Source: Strix aluco
Lineage: Eukaryota > Chordata > Aves > Strigiformes > Strigidae
Length of the DNA stretch: 64,000 bases
Direction: 5' to 3'
Assembly: GCF_031877795.1 (NCBI RefSeq)
Contig: NC_133935.1
Location: 48,817,330-48,881,329, forward strand
Each line of letters opens with the position of its first letter. The first letter of the stretch is position 1. The notes under the pieces are model-generated. The model saw nothing but the letters and a program-made list of their open reading frames with translations. It was not told the DNA's origin and did no database searches. Positions 1 to 12,105 of this stretch are shown here, in pieces. Position numbers and translations under genes: made by a program.

Positions 1-1021
1 CATAGGCATATTTTAATTGGAATCACTTGGAATTGGCTGCATGATGTTTTAGTTATAATATTGCTAGCAATTAATTCTCTAACTGCATATGTTTTACCTA
101 CTGTCACATCAGAACTGGTGCACTCAAGCATTTCAACAAACACTACTGGAAAGCCTTCCTATTAGAAATGAAGGTACAAAGAATGAAAGTTTCTACATTA
201 GTCTGTATCACGTAAATATGGAAACATGGAGCATGATGGACTGCCAAGCAGCCACTCCTGTTAGGAACACTGCAAAGCTGTTGGCCAGGGATATGAAAAG
301 CTTGTCGAGAACTGAGTTTTCAGACATCCAAGTTACCTAACCAACATAGTGCAACGAACACTTAACGTTGTTTCTTAAGATTCTGAAAACAAAACATCTC
401 CTGACATTTCTAGGGTTTTGTTCATTTGTTGGCTAGTTTAAATTATGCCTTACAACAGTGACTTAGGAGGGAGTGGAGATGCTGAATTTTGATAAATCAC
501 CACCATATTTTATAGACTCCAGAGAAAGCAAAAAGGCCATCTAGACAGGACTTCGACCTTGTATTTTCTTATTACTTACTTTCTGAATTTACCAGCACTA
601 TGCTAACAAAGTCCATTTAGGTTTTAGAAATCTTAAGTCTTTTAATAACTGAGAAAGGAGCACATTCAAATTGCTGGCACATGATTCACTAGCCAGTAGT
701 TGACAACAGCAGTATTACCGCAGTACTACCACAACAGAAAAAAATTCTAAGTCTACCTACATGAGAAATACGTGACAGAACACTAGTAGAAATGAAACAA
801 AAGCTTGGAGAAAAATTTAGACTCCAGGTCATCATGTTCTGGTTTTGGTTTTTTTTTTTTTTTTTTTACCACTGAGTAATGAGTGGAATACAAGTGTGTG
901 TGTGTGGAGAAACAGACAGGTACCTGAAGCAATGATTTTAAGAAAAGCAAAAAAGGTTTTGCTAATGAAATACAATACAGCGATGCTAACACTGGGAAAT
1001 CACTGAAGTAACCCACAGACG
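1..1021. other. Intergenic DNA downstream of FRS2
   Basis: This is AT-rich DNA beyond the proposed FRS2 polyadenylation site. I see no convincing gene. An open frame of 83 codons at 89-340 has no recognisable motif and no splice or promoter context, so I treat it as chance. A T-run lies at about 849-867 and a short TG repeat at about 895-906. In other vertebrates CCT2 lies downstream of FRS2 (from general knowledge), but no CCT2 exon is visible here. Confidence 0.6.
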
Positions 1022-1043
1022 ATTTTCAATGTAAAATCAATAG

Positions 1044-1049
1044 TTTATT
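1044..1049 (-). terminator. FRS2: Proposed FRS2 polyadenylation signal
   Basis: On the minus strand this is a canonical AATAAA in the context GGCAATAAACTATTG. About 25-35 nt further on is a GT-rich stretch (GTCTGTGGGTT on the minus strand), as expected of a downstream element. Cleavage would fall near 1020-1030. The hexamer and GT-rich element are seen; their use is inferred. Confidence 0.6.
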
Positions 1050-2229
1050 GCCATGCTACAATTTTTTTTTTTTTTTCCAAATGAAGTTGGCACTGTTAAA
1101 AGGGAAAAAATGTTGTCATAATACATAATACATTTTTTAAAAATGCACATTTGGTAAGCTTTCTCACTGACAGCTTAAAACAAGTGAAATTATTTTTTTT
1201 TAAGATTAATGTGGAATAGCATAAAAATACACTCTTTCTGCATAGTATAATATCACTTTTTTAATAAAAGAAATACGGAATGTTTGTAAAAACAAATTCA
1301 TTGAACAGGGCAAATTAATGGAGATTTTATAAACAATTTGGCAATGGTACTCCCACTGTTTAGACTTTTTTATATAAAAGAAATAAAAATCTAGAAAGCT
1401 ACCTTTATACAAAGTTGCTATATTTATGCCTTTAAGTAGGAAAAAACATTTTATAATGCAAATTAGGACATACAATAATCTTACAATATCATACAATGTA
1501 ATGACAAGAAAGGAACATACAACATAAGATTTTGGCCTTTGTAGAAATGTCTATTTCTGCATTTAATAAATGCATTTGTGGCACACTGGTGACTACTGTA
1601 TTCTTACTACTACCAGTCAGCTTTCATGCTAGCACGGTATTCAGCTGTACTGTAATGGCAGGTCTGCAGTTTAGTTAAAACACAGACTGTTTTTCAGGAG
1701 ATGAAAGGTGATGCTACAATGAAGCGAGATGTGAGAAAGGCAACCTGCCTGCTGGTTGAGACATCTGTATTGTGGGACACCATACAACACTCTTTCCTTT
1801 CATACCAGAGCATTTCTTATACATTCAGTTATTAAGTACCAAAGTCTTACAAGTGAGAACATCTGTGTTCGAGATTTGGCAAAATTTCAAGGAAAATACA
1901 AAGTTAGTACCAAATATATAATATATTATATATAAAATGTGGGTGTATGATATACACACATATTCTAATGCAAAAAAACTGCATTAATATGGAGTTAAAT
2001 TTGCTGACATCCATTCCTAAATATCATAACCATTAAAAAACAGGTGTAATCCTGATCTTTCACACACTTTAGAATCACTTCCTCTTTCATACATAATAGT
2101 TAAAGCAATATATATGCAAGTATGACTAAGAAATCAAAATTCACATAATAATCTGAACTCTGACCACAACAAATAGGATTTCTTTTTTTAGTACATGTAA
2201 TTAAATATATTTATATTTTTACAGTATTT

Positions 2230-2760
2230 TTAGACCATTCCTGAAGAACTTGACCAACCAGGTCCTCAGGTGTAACAGAGCTGTTAAGTCAGCAGAACTT
2301 AATCTTGTAGGAACACATCCAGTGGCCCTTGAAGTCAACGCGCATCATTCATTTGGCTTCAAAGGACGCTGCATGAGGCCCGAACAAGCTCCGGAAGGAT
2401 CGCCCTGCTAACAAGGAAGATTCCCTGATGACATCAAAGCTCCCACCTCAGACTTCCTTTCCTACTGCCAAAGGGAAGGACTGGAGCAAAGGACACACAG
2501 ACTCTGGGCTCTCTGGGTTGTTGGCAGGTGGCATTGGGAATGACCATGTAGAGCACAGCCCCCGCACCAGGGAGTGGCAAGGTGAGCTTCACGGCACCTT
2601 TTGTACTAAGGCTTCTCGTGGAAAGCAGAGGGGCTGCTCCTCCACGCTCATCGCTTGGCAATTCGGTCACCACGGGTCTCGGACGTGAGCTGTGGCTGGG
2701 ACCCCAAGGCATTAAGTACTTTGCAGACACAGAGGAAGACGGTCCCTGTATGAAGGGTTC
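2230..2760. other. GC-richer patch in the FRS2 3'UTR with an imperfect inverted repeat
   Basis: This stretch is clearly richer in G+C and has more CpGs than the UTR around it. At about 2324-2365 it contains an imperfect inverted repeat: CTTGAAGTCAA is followed about 14 nt later by TTGGCTTCAAAG, its near complement. Overlapping open frames on both strands (2428-2688, 2434-2730, 2582-2893) show no known motif. The GAAGTCAA arms resemble a motif seen in old amniote interspersed repeats, so this may be an ancient repeat remnant kept in the UTR. Confidence 0.4.
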
Positions 2761-5184
2761 GAGCCTATTTCTTAATCATTTTTTACATAATCTCCTTTGT
2801 ATATACACATATTTGCTACATAAAATAGAATTACACCGAAGTAATGGATATAGCAGAAGACATTGTCACAATATATGTATATTACCACACTAAATAATTA
2901 CTAAAACTGCAAGAAAAATTTCAAAATGCCCTTTGTAATATATAAAAATATAGAAATGTCCAACACTTGTTTCATCAACTTTAAAGGTAACTTTATCTCT
3001 CATATTCTATTTCTATCTGTACACCTACATATTTCCAAACAAAATACTGCGTTAATCTGGAGTAAACACCGTGTTAGGATAATATATGACAGTCACATAC
3101 CTTACAGCACAGTATCACAAGAAATAATGTATACATGGTCAGAGTTACAGCTGCTAATTTTTTTTATTATTATTCACTTATCTTGTCCAAAAGAGGAAGT
3201 AATTCCTAAAGATTGTGAAAGAACCTTAACTTATGACTTCCTGTCTTTTTAATATATGCTCTGTCAGAAGGACATCAGCAACTCCAACTCCATCTTAACG
3301 CAGTTTTTTGTGGTGGAATTTCTTCTGGATTTTTTTTTTTTTTGGAGTGTATGTGAATTTAAAATAAAGATATAAATGAACTTATGTTTATATTAAGTAA
3401 ATACTGTCAAATATAAATGCCTGAATTGCTACCTCAAGGAAAAGATGGGAAAGATCTTATCATTAAATTCTTAAAATACCTAATTCTATCTATCAAACTG
3501 GAGGACCAAACTTCTTTCGGGGAAATAGGAGAATTTCAGATTTAAGTCCACTACTAAATCAGTTCCATCTTATTTGCAGCCATTAAATAAATTAGTACAG
3601 TGCAGAAATTGAATTTCACCATTGATCCCACCTTAAACAAAGAGAATACTGCTTAGAAACAGAGGTCCAAATCAAATACATCATTATATGCTCAAAGTAG
3701 TAACTGGCATTAATCAGAACTTGCATTTTTACTTCACTAACAGTGAATAAAGACAATCTTCTCCTTCCTGACTCTGTCTCATTGAGAAGTGGTAAAGTGT
3801 AAAACAAAAACAATGATAGCCAGATTTTGAGCCAACACACACTGTTAGAAAACCAGCAAAATCAACTGCTGGTCTCTCACCTGCAAAAGAGCAGCCCTGT
3901 TCTGACATTGGTTTGGACTTTGTACAGCTTACACCTTTCTGTGGCCCTTTTTACACCCAAGCCCTAGTCAGAGGCGTAAACACACACACAAATATCCAAA
4001 CATTGGGAGGGCAGGAAGGGGGAGTGAATTAAGCAGTTTATGATATGAAATGTCTATCTGTACACTTAAGATTTCTAAAAGAGTTCTGTAGAATTTAATA
4101 GGAACAGGAATAGTGCTTCAAGACACACCATTACATTCAACCCCTGTCATATGCAAAATGCACTTATCGGGGGAAACAAAAAAATGTTATAATGAGAATT
4201 AAGGTTTTAAGAATGGTCTTTTTTATATTGTTCTACAGAGTCACCAAGAAACACCACAAAATTAAAAAAATTGGTCCTCCTCTTGACATCAATTTGACAA
4301 AAAAATATTTTCCTGATATAACCAATGGATTCTCACTAACTATATTTCTAGTACAATCTTTATTATGTAGTTTTGGTCGCCATTTCATCTTTTTTATCAA
4401 CTCAGTCTCCTTGTTTAGAAGATACACTAATGTATGTCTTTCCCAATTGACTGTATTAAAGGAATACCTACAGTTAAAGGCCTTCCCTTGTCAAATGTGC
4501 TTGAAGGGTAGCAGCCAACTGCATGTTATGGATGAAAAGTGGAACTGATGGAAATGGTGCCATTTTTGAAGGACCTAGTTTATGTAAACTTACCATGTCT
4601 CAGTTACTAAAGAAAATGGTTACATATTTGTAGTTTCTCAGTCTATACACCTGTGGGCCCAAAATAAATATGATCTAAATACTGTGGAGAGATTTCAGCT
4701 GAAACCTGAATCCTAGATTACAGACACTAAACCTAACATCACAGCCTTTAAAAGAGACTGAACTGAAAAAATATTTACCAAGTCTCAAAGGGTAAAGTGC
4801 ATTGCAACTACATCTACTTCAAGGGGCAGAAAATAAGGAATGCTAAAGGTGAGTAGCGCAGGTAATAAGGACTACTCAGTATGTTTGCAGCATACACAAA
4901 ATGAGAAAGCATTATCCCACCTGTAAAATGTAAGAGGGTAAAAAAATAGTCCTGGAAAACAAGTTGTCAGGCATGTTAATTAATTAAGGCTACAGAAAGT
5001 TGAAATTCCAGTACATTCTCAATTCTGGGGACCAGAGCTAAGAAAACACTCCCTATGAAGTACTGTGAAACTTGCAACAACATAAAAAAACCCCCAAACT
5101 ACTCACACCATCCCTTGCATCTAAGACTATTCAGCCTGCCTGCACAGGACAGTGCAGCAGAACTAAGGAGGGATATGGCTGGTT

Positions 5185-5332
5185 GTTGTAATTTCAGCAG
5201 GTCACTTAGCATCTACCTGAAGCCTCTGTTTCCCTATTTGTCAATTAAGAGTATTACTGCCCTGCCTCACAGGTGTGTTTTAAGGGTCCAAGTAATTAGT
5301 ATTTCCAAAATACCCATACTATACAGATGAGG
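5185..5332 (+). mobile_element. MIR-like SINE fragment in the FRS2 3'UTR
   Basis: The plus strand shows the ordered core and tail of a MIR-type (CORE) SINE: a GGTCACTTAGC block, then CCTCTGTTTCCC with a TTTGTCAA stretch, then CTGCCTCACAGG, then a TTAGTATTT segment. The order and spacing match the MIR family as known from amniotes. It is diverged and lacks a recognisable pol III promoter half. Since FRS2 runs on the minus strand, the element is antisense in the mRNA. Confidence 0.7.
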
Positions 5333-7017
5333 ACCAAATATTTCTAGGCAGTTAGCTAGATCAAACATGTTTGCCTTAAAACACATGCTGAAGCATTAGT
5401 TCAGCTCACAAATTTAAGTGAGCTAAAAGTTAAGAAGAATCACGCCAGTATCATTAACTCAGTATTTTGCAAATACTTGGCAATTTCTCTTCAGTACAAA
5501 GACTGGTGCATAGCATAAGGTGAGGCAATGGCAAAGATGTGAAGGAGCACTAATGCTGCAGACCTGTAAAATATGTAGTCATTACCTTCTTGAGTACCAA
5601 GGTCTCCCCACAAGTCACTGGGTCTATCATAAGAGTATGCATAGGTTAACCACAAAAACATTAATGAGGTTTTTTTTAATCTCATTGAAGTTCCTCACAA
5701 TGGTCTCAATGACTCCCACCTTTTGCCCCTGCAAATTATGTTCTTTGTGCATCTGGTATTTCAGTACCATAGTCTGTGAAGAATGATGAAAGTCAAGAGT
5801 GAAAAGGTAGCCTGATATCCCCTAATGGTGTGGCAAGATGCATGTACTTCAGGTGCTACCACTGCTGCCACTGCTAAACTGAGATAAGACTAAAGAGGAA
5901 TACACTCCAATTTAAAAGACAGAGAATAATTGTAGTTTGTTTTTTATAAAACTTCAATTCAAATATTGCATGAAGACCCTCAATTCTTTCTCAGATCTCC
6001 AAATGGCTTTTCTTACATGTTTTTCCTCACTCACAGTTCAAGGGTTATTTTACATCACACCAGTTCACACAAGTGTTAGTTCCTTTGCAATCACAGGCTC
6101 AAAAGTAATCTCTTATGCTGCTAGTACCAAGGTGCACCTGCAATACTGCCAGAATTCTAAAATTATTCAGAGTATTAAAAAAACCCCAAACAAATTTCTG
6201 CTAAGGGTGCATCTGGCATATTCAACAAACAACATTCTACCTGGATGTACCTGTAACACTGAGCAGCAATCATTGTAACCAAGTTCACCAACTGCAAAAG
6301 GAAACGAAATATGCTTGTAGATAATACTACCTTCAGATAATTTAATACATATCTTTCTAAATTATACTATCAACTATGGATGCACATTGCTAGAATGTAC
6401 AATTTTCTATAAAGAACAATCAAGTCCAGTACCCTGCCTCCCGTGTAACCTGTGTCTGATGCTTTAGAGGAAGACAATAACTGCATAATAAACCTTTCCA
6501 GTTGTGCAATAATGCATGCTGCTGGAGAGCTGGGATATTTCTGTCAGGCATAAAAAAGTAGAACACTGGACAAAGACAACCATTTGACCTTCAAGAGTCT
6601 TTCTTTGTCAAACGCAGAGCAAGACAAACACATAAACGACCCTGAACAATAATTAAAGCTATGTACAAAATTTTGACTTTTAAAACAAGACATTACGAAC
6701 AGATAAAAAAGAAACACACAAACGCAAAGAAAGGAAGGCACACTGAACTAAGAAATGGCAAGAGAGCCTTAATTCATTCAGCCAACCTGTGAATTCCTTC
6801 ACAAAAAAACCCCCCAAAACTCTAATGAGATTAAAATTCTGTCAAGATTTCACAGGGAACTTTACGCTACTTGGAATTCTCTTCTAGCAGAAGGAGCTTA
6901 AGGCTAGGTTTAGATGCATTAATAGCTCTGATCAATGAACTTCGATGTGACCTCTCAAATATCACACAAGTTAAGAAAACTATCAGAAATTAGAGGCCGC
7001 CTTGCCCACGCGGTCCT

Positions 7018-7040
7018 AAAAAAAAAAAAAAAAAAAAAAA
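7018..7040 (+). repeat. A-run of about 22 nt
   Basis: A nearly pure A-run is followed by a purine tail (GAGAGAGACAGAC). In the FRS2 transcript it would be a long U-run. It could be the decayed tail of a small retroinsertion, but I recognise no SINE body before it. Confidence 0.6.
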
Positions 7041-7574
7041 GAGAGAGACAGACAAAAAAAGGTGTGTTGTTTATATCCCTTGAGATGAACCAATATATCG
7101 TGTACGTCAAACTGAGTGAATTAATGCATTACATACATTTCATTCTGGAGGAGCCACTTCAATGAGGAATGAACGCAAGATAGGTATCTTGAAAAATTAG
7201 GTTTACCTGCTAATAATGCACATATCAAGAGGCTCTAAAAAGTGTTATAATTGCCATTAATGAGTATAGGCACCAGACCAGAATATTTATAAATTCAAAA
7301 CCGGCATGTCACTCAGACTCTAATCAATTTAAAGAGGCACTGTGAAAGGTGGTGATGCTGCTATGCAGTAATTACTACTACTGTAGAATGAAATAGTGTT
7401 ACCTAAATGAATACTTGCTCTACATTAATTCCCTTTAGTTAGACAAGTACATGAAGTATGCAGAAAAAGCTCTATTAGTCTATAAAAGGCGTTAGTGTTA
7501 AGAAATGCAAAGTATTTGCATCTTCAATTTCATAAACTTCACAAAAGGTGCAAATGATTTAATGCTTTCCAGGC

Positions 7575-8525
7575 TCACATAGGCAGGTCAGTACTGTTAT
7601 GTCTAGTTTTCCTAGAAGTACCATCATCTCGGGGCAGTGCTTTTTGCAAGCTTGACATAGCAGCAGTTCTTTCAATGTCTATCACAGCATACAGCTCTGT
7701 GCGCCTGGTTGGAGTTTGTGGAAGTGGAGTGGTGGGAGTTTTTGGAGTCTGAGGGTTGTCGGAGTCACTACCACCTTCCAAGTCAACCTGTATATAGTTG
7801 AGCTGCCTGTGTTCTAAACTTGGACGCCTAATGTCAAAGTTAAAGACTGTTGGGGTACAGTCCCGACGTCGTGTAAATTCTACTTTATGAGCACTTGCTG
7901 GTACTGTTACATTCTCTGTATTGACATAATTATGCATTGGATCTAGGTTATTGTGGTAGCCATTCAGAGATGGGGTCTTTGGTCCTAAACTGTCATCTTC
8001 ATCTCTACTCAGCTTGCGGGCTTCCCAAACAGGAGGCAAGGATGGCAAGTTCTCATAGTTCAACAGCGCAGTTCTCCTCTGAGCAGAGTTGTTAATGTTC
8101 TGGGTGTCTGAGGTACTGGTTGATGTCAAACGACCTCTCCTGACCCCTGAGGCACTAGGGATTGATAACCTATTTATATTTTCATACACTAATTTATTAC
8201 CAGATGGTGTTTCTCTACGTTCATCACTGTCGTACCCAGTGTCCCATTCAGTGTTGTTTGTGCTGCTGCCGCTAACTTGGTCTCTCCCAAGTTGCTCCAG
8301 TTTCTCTCTTTCCATTAACTGCCTCTGAACAGGTGTTGGTCCTAAAACAAACTTGACTCCTTCAGGCTCCAGGAGAACCTGAGCATCTCTGTCATCAGCA
8401 TACATCTGATCTTCTTTCACTTTAGTTGTTTCAGTGTTTGAAAGCTTTGATTCCAGTGGCGCATGCACACTTGATCGATTTTTTCTTTCCTCTTGTACCC
8501 CAGTAGTGTTGACATAAGTGTGCAC
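7575..8525 (-). CDS. FRS2: FRS2 coding exon 5 (residues 193-508 and stop)
   Basis: This large terminal coding exon encodes the signalling tail of FRS2, the membrane adaptor that links activated FGF and neurotrophin receptors to Ras/MAPK. The acceptor ends TTTTAG just before the GTG of Val193, and the frame runs 316 residues to the stop. The docking tyrosines are all present: Y196, Y306, Y349 and Y392 (each followed by the YxN Grb2 pattern), and Y436 (YIQV) and Y471 (YAVI) for Shp2. ERK feedback Thr-Pro sites at 376, 452, 455, 458 and 463 are intact. The C-terminus ends in DLPM. Residue numbers match mammalian FRS2 exactly. The first codon is a spliced valine, not a start. I see no frameshift or premature stop. 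Confidence 0.97.
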   Translation of the reverse strand: MHTYVNTTGVQEERKNRSSVHAPLESKLSNTETTKVKEDQMYADDRDAQVLLEPEGVKFVLGPTPVQRQLMEREKLEQLGRDQVSGSSTNNTEWDTGYDSDERRETPSGNKLVYENINRLSIPSASGVRRGRLTSTSTSDTQNINNSAQRRTALLNYENLPSLPPVWEARKLSRDEDDSLGPKTPSLNGYHNNLDPMHNYVNTENVTVPASAHKVEFTRRRDCTPTVFNFDIRRPSLEHRQLNYIQVDLEGGSDSDNPQTPKTPTTPLPQTPTRRTELYAVIDIERTAAMSSLQKALPRDDGTSRKTRHNSTDLPM

Positions 8526-10869
8526 CTAAAAGGGGAAGAAAAAAAAGGAAATTCCAATGCTATTTGCACTTTTTTTTTTTCCCTCTCCAAACTTATTTCC
8601 TTCTTAACCCCCCACTTTTTTAATCAAAATACCTGAAAACCAAATCTAGTGATAGCAGCTGCTTAAGAGCAAAGGTCATCTCTCTCACATTTTGCTGAAC
8701 TGTGCTCAGTTTGGGGTTTTTTCCCCTGAAATTTTGTTCCTGGTTTTGTTAATGTTACTCTAACAGAAGAACAGAATTTACATCTTACATTAGTAATTAT
8801 TTTAATTTAATGTTTTATCTCAGTTGTGCTCTAATTACAGCTTTTCCAGTTCTATTCCAGCTCTGCTCTGATCAGGGCAACCTTGGGCTGCTCCAACTTA
8901 ACTCATTAGTTCACTTGGACAAATCAGTGAAACAGAGCTCTACTTTGTTGTCCTTTACCATGACAGCGACCAACAGTTCATTAGCTGCTTTGGCTAAATT
9001 TATCTTTGTAATTTCCACACTGCAAAGGAAATCTACGGTCCATTTTAAAAGAGGAAAAAAAAAAGACCTAAAAAACCCCCAAGATCTCACCTTGTGTACT
9101 ACTCAGGCAATAAGAAGAGAGATTGGCTCTACTGGAATAACAGTTCATTCTTTCTTCAAGAGCCAACAGCCTCCTAATACCAGAAACTGAAGTAGAAAAA
9201 TATACAATTCCATATGAACTGTGGCTCTCAGAATTAAAAAGGAGCAGGAGCTGGCACCACATGCCACTAAGGCAAGGCAGGAATACACCACTAGGTTATC
9301 CCTCCAAGTTCCCACAGTGGATCAACACAAGGCTGAATGGGAAAAACTGGAGTAATGGATTCCTCCTCTAATTTTTAATCCAAACAGCAAAAGTAGTATT
9401 TTACAGCAGCAGCCTTCCCAACTTCTCTGTCAATCTCTACTTGACTCCTGCACCAATTCTTTAAACTCATTTACTCTTCAATAACTCCAACAATAACACT
9501 TGGACTCTTCTGTGGGGGCTCCTAACAAATCCTTTCCCACAAGACAGTTCACTGCACTTTGCTCTGGTTACGTTCTCTGGTTTCCAACACTTTCTTGTCA
9601 CATGTGAGAGTCTTCCTAAACCACATTACGTTTTATTGAAGTTAATTAACATTTTCATCAACAACCTGAATGATAAGATAGCACCCTCTGAAAGTTTTCA
9701 CTCTATCCCAGGTTGGTAGGGTTTCCACTGAGAGGGATCTAAGCAGCCTGGAGAATTATCTCATAGAAACCTCGTGAAGTTCAGCAATAGCAAATACAAA
9801 GACCAGTGCCTGGTATGGAACACCACCAACAGTACAGGCTAGGCACCAACTGACTTGAAAACAGCCTTGCAGAAAAGCACCAAGGGATCTGGGTGGATGG
9901 TAAACTGAATGCAAGTCAGCAGTGTGCCCTTGCAGCAGTGAAAACCAGATGTGCATATTCGTTTGTGTTAGCAAATGCACAACCAGTAGGTTAAGGAAAG
10001 TGATTAGTACTGTCAATTCAGCACTTATGAGACCGAATCTGAGCTCCCCAGTACAAGACAGACACCACCATACTGGAGCAAGTCTAGTGGCGAGCCATGA
10101 TTAGAGGGGCTGGACCATGCGACATACAAGGAGAAGCTGAGAGCACCATCCTTGTTCAGTCTTATGAGAAAGCCAGGAAACCACCTAACTGTTTTCAACT
10201 ACCTAATAGATAAAGACAAGACAGAGCCAGACCCTTTTTGGAGATGTTCAGCAAAAGGCTAAGGGGCAATGAACACCAGCTGTAACAGGAAAAAAATCTG
10301 ATTACATATTAGGGAGAAATGCTTTCACAACAAAGGTGGTGAAACATTGGAACACATGGCTCAGAGACACTGTGGAATCCTCTTGTTTAGAGTAGTCAAA
10401 GCATGACAGGACAAGGCTCTGTGCAGCCGCCTCTAACTTTAAAATTTGACCCAGAGACTCTAGAGCTCCCTTCTAACTTAAACAATTCCATGATTTCTAT
10501 TTGTCAAATAGAAGATTTACATGTAAAGAAGCTTTTTGACCAGGATGTCTCATTATAAAGTACAATTCATGTGTTTAAAAATAATTACTGAAATTTGTGG
10601 AAAGAACATATACAAATACATGCTTTCTATATCTTTGTTTGCATATAAATATGGAGAGCAACTTAAAATAGTTACTTTTCCTCAGCAAACTATCCTACAA
10701 AGTATTATTTTCAAGAGGTAAAGCAAACACTCTTCTGAGGTAGCTAACATACAGTAGAAATACATTACACCTGATACTGAAAAACACAAATGAAAGCCTA
10801 CAGAACAAGCATTAGAAGAATCTGAACTAATGTAGAACCTAAGTTATATGAGGGGAAAAAGATACCCAC
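8526..10869 (-). other. FRS2: FRS2 intron before coding exon 5
   Basis: This 2344-nt intron has its donor (CAA, then gtgggt) at 10869 and its acceptor (ttttag) at 8526. Most of its right half is an old CR1 copy (about 9640-10500). The remainder, about 8530-9640, is AT-rich with T- and A-runs and no recognised element. Confidence 0.9.
9640..10500 (+). mobile_element. CR1 LINE, 3' fragment, diverged
   Basis: The plus strand carries the hallmarks of a bird CR1 3' end in order: a TTTTCATCAACAACCTGAATG block from the end of the reverse transcriptase frame, then GTGAAGTTCAGCAA, CAGCAGTGTGCCCTTG, GAGCTCCCCAGTACAAG, GGTGGTGAAACATTGGAACA, and the terminal CTCCCTTCTAACTTAAACAATTCCATGATTTCTAT. CR1 copies normally end in a short repeat of the ATTCTATG type, which is decayed here. 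The copy is 5'-truncated, as is usual, full of stops and clearly old. It lies antisense to FRS2. No target duplication is obvious. Confidence 0.88.
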
Positions 10870-11033
10870 TTGCTCCTCTGCTACAAGTAAAGGATGTGTT
10901 GATTCTTCACCAACAGAGGGGAGGCGTGCACTTCCGACAGAAGGATGTCTGCTGGAAGGATGTGATGAAGCATCTCCAAAAGATGGATATCTGGGATAGC
11001 CGTTAGGTAAACTTTGTGCATTGAACCCAGGAG
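10870..11033 (-). CDS. FRS2: FRS2 coding exon 4 (residues 138-192)
   Basis: This 164-nt exon encodes the linker between the PTB domain and the phosphotyrosine tail. The acceptor (GAATCAG) is followed by CT, which completes the split codon for Thr138, an ERK-type Thr-Pro site. Translation then begins PGFNAQSLPNGYP. The segment is rich in Ser, Pro and Gly and includes RHPSVGSARLPSVGEES. It ends in AEEQ before the donor gtgggt. The next exon supplies Val193 in phase 0. Both junctions keep frame with the neighbouring exons. The linker is expected to be disordered. Confidence 0.95.
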
Positions 11034-11946
11034 CTGATTCAATTAGAAAACAAGCAAAACCATATTAAAATAGAACATTTTACTGTATATGAGTAAGATG
11101 CTTTACATCTTCATTTTTCAATTTTCAAAAGAGAAATTAAAATAGTAAAACAATATTAAATATTCACAAGATTCAATTTTGTTGGGGGGAAGGAAAGGGA
11201 AAACAAATTGCAGAGTATAGAATCCCGGTATTTACTGGGAAACATGTCTGAAGCAACCACTGAAATCTATGTGAATTACAGACCACAGTCCTCCCAGTAA
11301 ACTCCCTATCCAACTTCTCTTTTACCATTAACAACATCTCCCTAACAAACAGAGAGTTAATTACTTAAGCTTCCATTTCTCTGAAATCATCAATAACCTG
11401 GAATTCTTAGTTTCAAATATCAAACCATCTGCCTGAGATTACCAAAAATCTTCTGGTATTTTTGAAAGGATTTCACTCTATCTACTCATCCATCTACTCA
11501 AAGCAAAAGAAAGATTCTAAACCCACTGTAGATGTGATATTACCATTACTTTTTTTTTTTCCCTAATAAAAAGGTTGGAACATTGCCCAACATCAACATT
11601 TCTCAGAAATGATACAAGTAAAATACGGCGCTATATTATAAAGCAATTCAATAGATGTATTCATAATTCAGTGAAACAGCAGTCTTATGCAACAACTAAG
11701 TACCCAGACCTTATTTCTTAAAGCTGAAGAACTTGACTATGGCAGTCTTGCTCTCAAGACTTAGGATTCTTGAAAGAGAATCCTCAGCAAGTACCTCAAG
11801 AGAATGCATTACTGGTAATTAGCCTCTTAGCTTTAAATTAGTTTTCTTTTTAATTACTTAAAAGATTTAATGCAAATTAAATGCTGTTTTCAGCGAAGTA
11901 CCACATTACATTCAGGGACATCATCTGACAGTATAACTATACTTAC
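11034..11946 (-). other. FRS2: FRS2 intron between coding exons 3 and 4
   Basis: This 913-nt AT-rich intron has donor gtaagt at 11946 and acceptor cag at 11034. I see only short A/T runs in it, with no repeat family or further exon. Confidence 0.9.
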
Positions 11947-12105
11947 TGGTAGGTGTTCGAGGGGTTCTTGGAGCTTCCAACTCAGTTTGATGATTATTCC
12001 TTTCTACTACTGGTTCTTCTACCACATTTATGCTATTATTCTGCATTATCTCTTGCAGCATATTAAATAGTTCTTCTGCACGGGCACATTTAAAGGCAAA
12101 GATTC
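11947..12105 (-). CDS. FRS2: FRS2 coding exon 3 (residues 85-138, end of PTB domain)
   Basis: This 159-nt exon starts with GA, completing the Gly85 codon begun in the previous exon. It encodes IFAFKCARAEELFNMLQEIM, the last strand and long C-terminal helix of the PTB fold that packs over the receptor-peptide groove. After NNSINVVEEPVVERNNHQ it reaches APRTPRTPT, holding the ERK feedback sites T132 and T135. T138 is split across the next junction. The acceptor is TTTACAG and the donor gtaagt. A 77-codon open frame covering this region extends past both splice sites into intron. Confidence 0.96.

Larger units (their letters stand above)
1022..7574 (-). other. FRS2: FRS2 3' untranslated region
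   Basis: The region from the stop codon to the proposed cleavage site is about 6.5 kb, in line with the long 3'UTR known for this gene. It is AT-rich with many short A/T runs, and no open frame in it resembles a protein. Two matches to the Pumilio consensus TGTANATA occur on the transcript strand, at about 2801-2808 and at 6660-6667. A MIR-like SINE lies at 5185-5332, and a GC-richer patch covers about 2230-2760. A run of about 22 A (plus strand) near 7018-7040 would be a U-run in the mRNA. The UTR is inferred from the lack of any earlier convincing end. Shorter isoforms using internal AATAAA sites, such as the one near 3165, are possible. Confidence 0.7.

Noticed and set aside
1..1021. Possible 5' exon of CCT2 at the left edge
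   Set aside because: CCT2 is expected nearby from vertebrate gene order, but there is no CpG island or coding match here.
4192..4548. 118-codon plus-strand frame in the 3'UTR
   Set aside because: AT-rich composition, no motif, antisense to the UTR and no splice or promoter context.
8523..8525. GTG as a start codon for the 316-codon FRS2 frame
   Set aside because: It is Val193 at a splice acceptor. Upstream exons supply the N-terminus, and the true start is at 17385.
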